Shown here: positions 58,124 to 59,738 of the stretch, piece after piece
Layout of the letters: each line of letters opens with the position of its first letter
Position numbering within the stretch: position 1 is the first letter of the stretch
NCBI GenBank assembly: GCA_002179805.1
Contig: NAVB01001215.1
Span: forward strand, 1 to 59,738
Origin: Acanthamoeba lenticulata
Taxonomy: Eukaryota; Discosea; Longamoebia; Acanthamoebidae
Reading direction: 5' to 3'
Length of the DNA stretch: 59,738 nucleotides
Translations under genes and position numbers: made by a program
The notes under the pieces: model-generated
Databases searched by the model: none
What the model was told of the DNA's origin: nothing
What the model saw: the letters and a program-made list of their open reading frames with translations, nothing else

Positions 58124-59738
58124 TCAGAGTTGGTGCATCTGCATCGATCGGGTGAGGGTACGCCTGCGTTGGCGCACAGTGCGCCGGGCGATGAGCACGC
58201 CAGCGACGGCCACGACCACCACGACCAAGATCGCCACGGGCACAGCCACGGCGACGGCAATGATGAGGCCCATGTTGTCCCCGCCGCCTCCGCTGTCTCC
58301 GTCCTTCACGGGCAGCGAACCAAACAGTACGCCCAGGTCTGCATAGGATGGAAAAAGAGCTACGGTGTTAGCATCATGCGCCTCCTCAGAATTGACACCT
58401 TCGACGTCGGTGGTACCTGGATCATAGGCAAGAGACGAGTTGAAGTAATCGAACCGAAGCACCAGCTCAGACGTCTTGGCATCGAGGTCGAACGTCACAC
58501 CGTGCGAAAGCGACTGGCCATCGAGGGTGATGCTGTCCACCAGCCGCAGCTCGGTCTGGGTGTTCTGTTCGGCCGTGTGCTGGCCTGACAGCACGAATGT
58601 CGTTATGCCGGGCTTGGGCGTGTTGGCCTTCCGTTGCACGTCGTCAAAGGTCGGATTGATCTTCATCCGCATCTCGATTCGGTCGGCCAGGGCCGCCCAG
58701 GGCCACGAGAAGAGGCGAATGGAGAACTTGGCGTAGGAGGGCAGCACGTCAAAGGACAGGTCGCCCAGCGAGACGTTGGTGGCCGAGTCGAAGAGGTAGA
58801 ACTGCAGCTCCACGCGGCTGTCGTTGGTGCCGGCGGGCAAATCCAACGCGTTGCCCTCGGCGTCGGTCATAGTGAGCGAGGACGAGAAGAGGTAGGAGCT
58901 GCTCGCTCCGAGCTCGAGGTCGGCCACTTGCTTCCATGAGCCCGACACGGCCGAGCCGATCCGCACAGTCGAGTTGTCGTCGTTGACTTCCTTGATCTGT
59001 CCCAGACTGACCCCAACGGCAGCCTTGGACTGCACAGTGCCTTCGCTGTCTGTCATCGTGCAGGCAGATCAGATCAGATCAGATCATGGTGGAGTTGATG
59101 ATCATCTCCAAGGGGGAGGAAGCGCTGGTGCGCAGCAGTACCCTTGGGAAGGAGGACGATGTCGGGGGCGGTCAGGTTGAACTGGAGGACGGGAACGGAC
59201 TCCACGGTGGTGGTGTTGGAGATGAGGAAGACAGGCGACGAGCTGGGAGAGGGCGTCGGCGAAGTGGTGGCGGATGGAGTGGACGAGGGGCTGCGCGTGG
59301 GGCTCGAGGAGGGAGACACGCTTGGCGATGGAGTGCTTGAGGGACTGGACGAGGGACTGGGCGATGGAGTGCGTGAAGGGCTAGCGGAGGGAGATACGCT
59401 TGGCGATGGGGTGATAGACATGCTCGGGGAAGGAGAGACTGAAGGCGTGGCGCTGACGCTGACGTAAGGTGTAATGGAGGGCGAATTGGAGGACGCAGCG
59501 GGAGACGGGGACTGGCCGCTCGGGGCGCATGAGCCTGATCATCCAAGCAACACTTGGGTTGAGTGACCGGAGCGGCCGCGTGTCAAAAGTGAGAAAAAAG
59601 GCGTGTACCGGTATCGCCACTCAACGTCCCGACACTCGTCCAACCCGAGGCAGTACCGCTACAGAGCACGCCTGCTCAGGTTTAAAGAAAAAGAAAAAAG
59701 AAAAAACGCAGCGTTTTAGCTCCGAGAGAACGGCTTCG
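58124..59738 (-). CDS. Ser/Pro-rich single-pass surface protein (5' partial)
   Basis: The gene runs off the right end, so its start and signal peptide are not seen. The most upstream readable exon (about 59582-59665) encodes LCSGTASGWTSVGTLSGDT. After an intron the protein has a stalk of SPSPS-type repeats (about 59235-59480; PSPSVSPSASPSRTPSPSPS style), a likely O-glycosylated, mucin-like region. A beta-rich extracellular domain follows: VRIGSAVSGSWKQVADL, SSLTMTDAEGNALDL and LQFYLFDSATNVSLGDLSFD. It has several N-x-S/T sites. A single TM follows (MGLIIAVAVAVPVAILVVVVVAVAGVLI) and then a short basic tail (RRTVRQRRRTLTRSMQMHQL). I do not recognise the ectodomain. The layout fits an adhesion or cell-surface receptor protein of protists. 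Confidence 0.75.
59235..59480 (-). repeat. Ser/Pro-encoding tandem repeat
   Basis: Imperfect repeats of about 12-24 nt encoding S-P and S-x-S-P units on the minus strand, within the stalk of the surface protein. Copies such as PSPSVSPS and PSPSSSPS recur. Length variation between strains is likely. Confidence 0.7.

Overview
The window is nuclear DNA of an intron-rich, GC-rich unicellular eukaryote. The gene content, the compact layout, the short GT-AG introns with a strong GTACG donor bias, and the kinase-cyclase-kinase receptor architecture point to an Acanthamoeba-like amoeba (Amoebozoa, Centramoebida). That assignment is an inference. I could not run a search, and exon limits were placed by reading frames, GT/AG borders and family similarity. 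About 23 protein-coding genes fill the window. I saw no rRNA, tRNA, transposon, virus-derived gene or CRISPR array.

Layout. 1-2.3 kb: the 3' part of a gene that may encode an SH2/STAT-like protein. 2.3-2.8 kb: a small intronless hypothetical. 3.5-10.1 kb: a giant receptor with a 5'-nucleotidase-like ectodomain, an EGF-like segment, one TM, a TKL kinase, a class III cyclase domain and a second TKL kinase. 10.1-12.0 kb (-): mitochondrial-type tryptophanyl-tRNA synthetase. 12.2-14.1 kb: Ste20/germinal-centre kinase. 14.4-16.1 kb (-): a bacterial-type RtcB RNA ligase with a presequence-like N-terminus. 16.2-18.7 kb: UTP18 of the SSU processome. 18.9-23.5 kb (-): coiled-coil/IQ/DH-PH RhoGEF. 23.7-25.4 kb (-): DUF6817-like/TPR protein. 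25.6-27.9 kb: type II membrane glycosyltransferase-like protein. 28.8-30.2 kb (-): DAGAT-like acyltransferase. 30.4-31.3 kb: GNAT acetyltransferase. 31.5-33.2 kb: Zip3/RNF212-like RING protein. 33.4-34.6 kb (-): three-CCCH-finger protein. 34.8-37.1 kb: WDR13 orthologue. 37.2-37.8 kb (-): profilin. 38.0-42.2 kb: a second IQ/DH-PH RhoGEF with a new C-terminal repeat. 43.0-45.2 kb: RhoGAP. 45.5-50.2 kb (-): augmin subunit HAUS6-like protein with a very acidic tail. 50.4-52.1 kb: Arc1p/AIMP1-like tRNA-binding cofactor. 52.6-56.5 kb: ERMP1-like M28 ER metallopeptidase. 56.9-57.9 kb (-): RNF170-like RING protein containing a 17-nt microexon. 58.1-59.7+ kb (-): Ser/Pro-rich single-pass surface protein, cut by the window end.

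Neighbouring genes mostly alternate strands. Seven head-to-head pairs are separated by only about 110-220 bp between start codons, so bidirectional promoters are likely. One of them (HAUS6/Arc1p-like) carries a perfect 12-nt palindrome matching the E2F consensus. Themes that recur are Rho/actin control (two RhoGEFs, a RhoGAP, profilin, a Ste20 kinase), RNA and translation (TrpRS, RtcB, UTP18, Arc1p-like) and cell division or meiosis (HAUS6, the Zip3-like RING). The observations most worth follow-up are the bacterial-type RtcB with a presequence-like N-terminus, the receptor whose nucleotidase and cyclase domains both look catalytically dead, the repeat in the second RhoGEF, and the E2F-like site upstream of the augmin gene.
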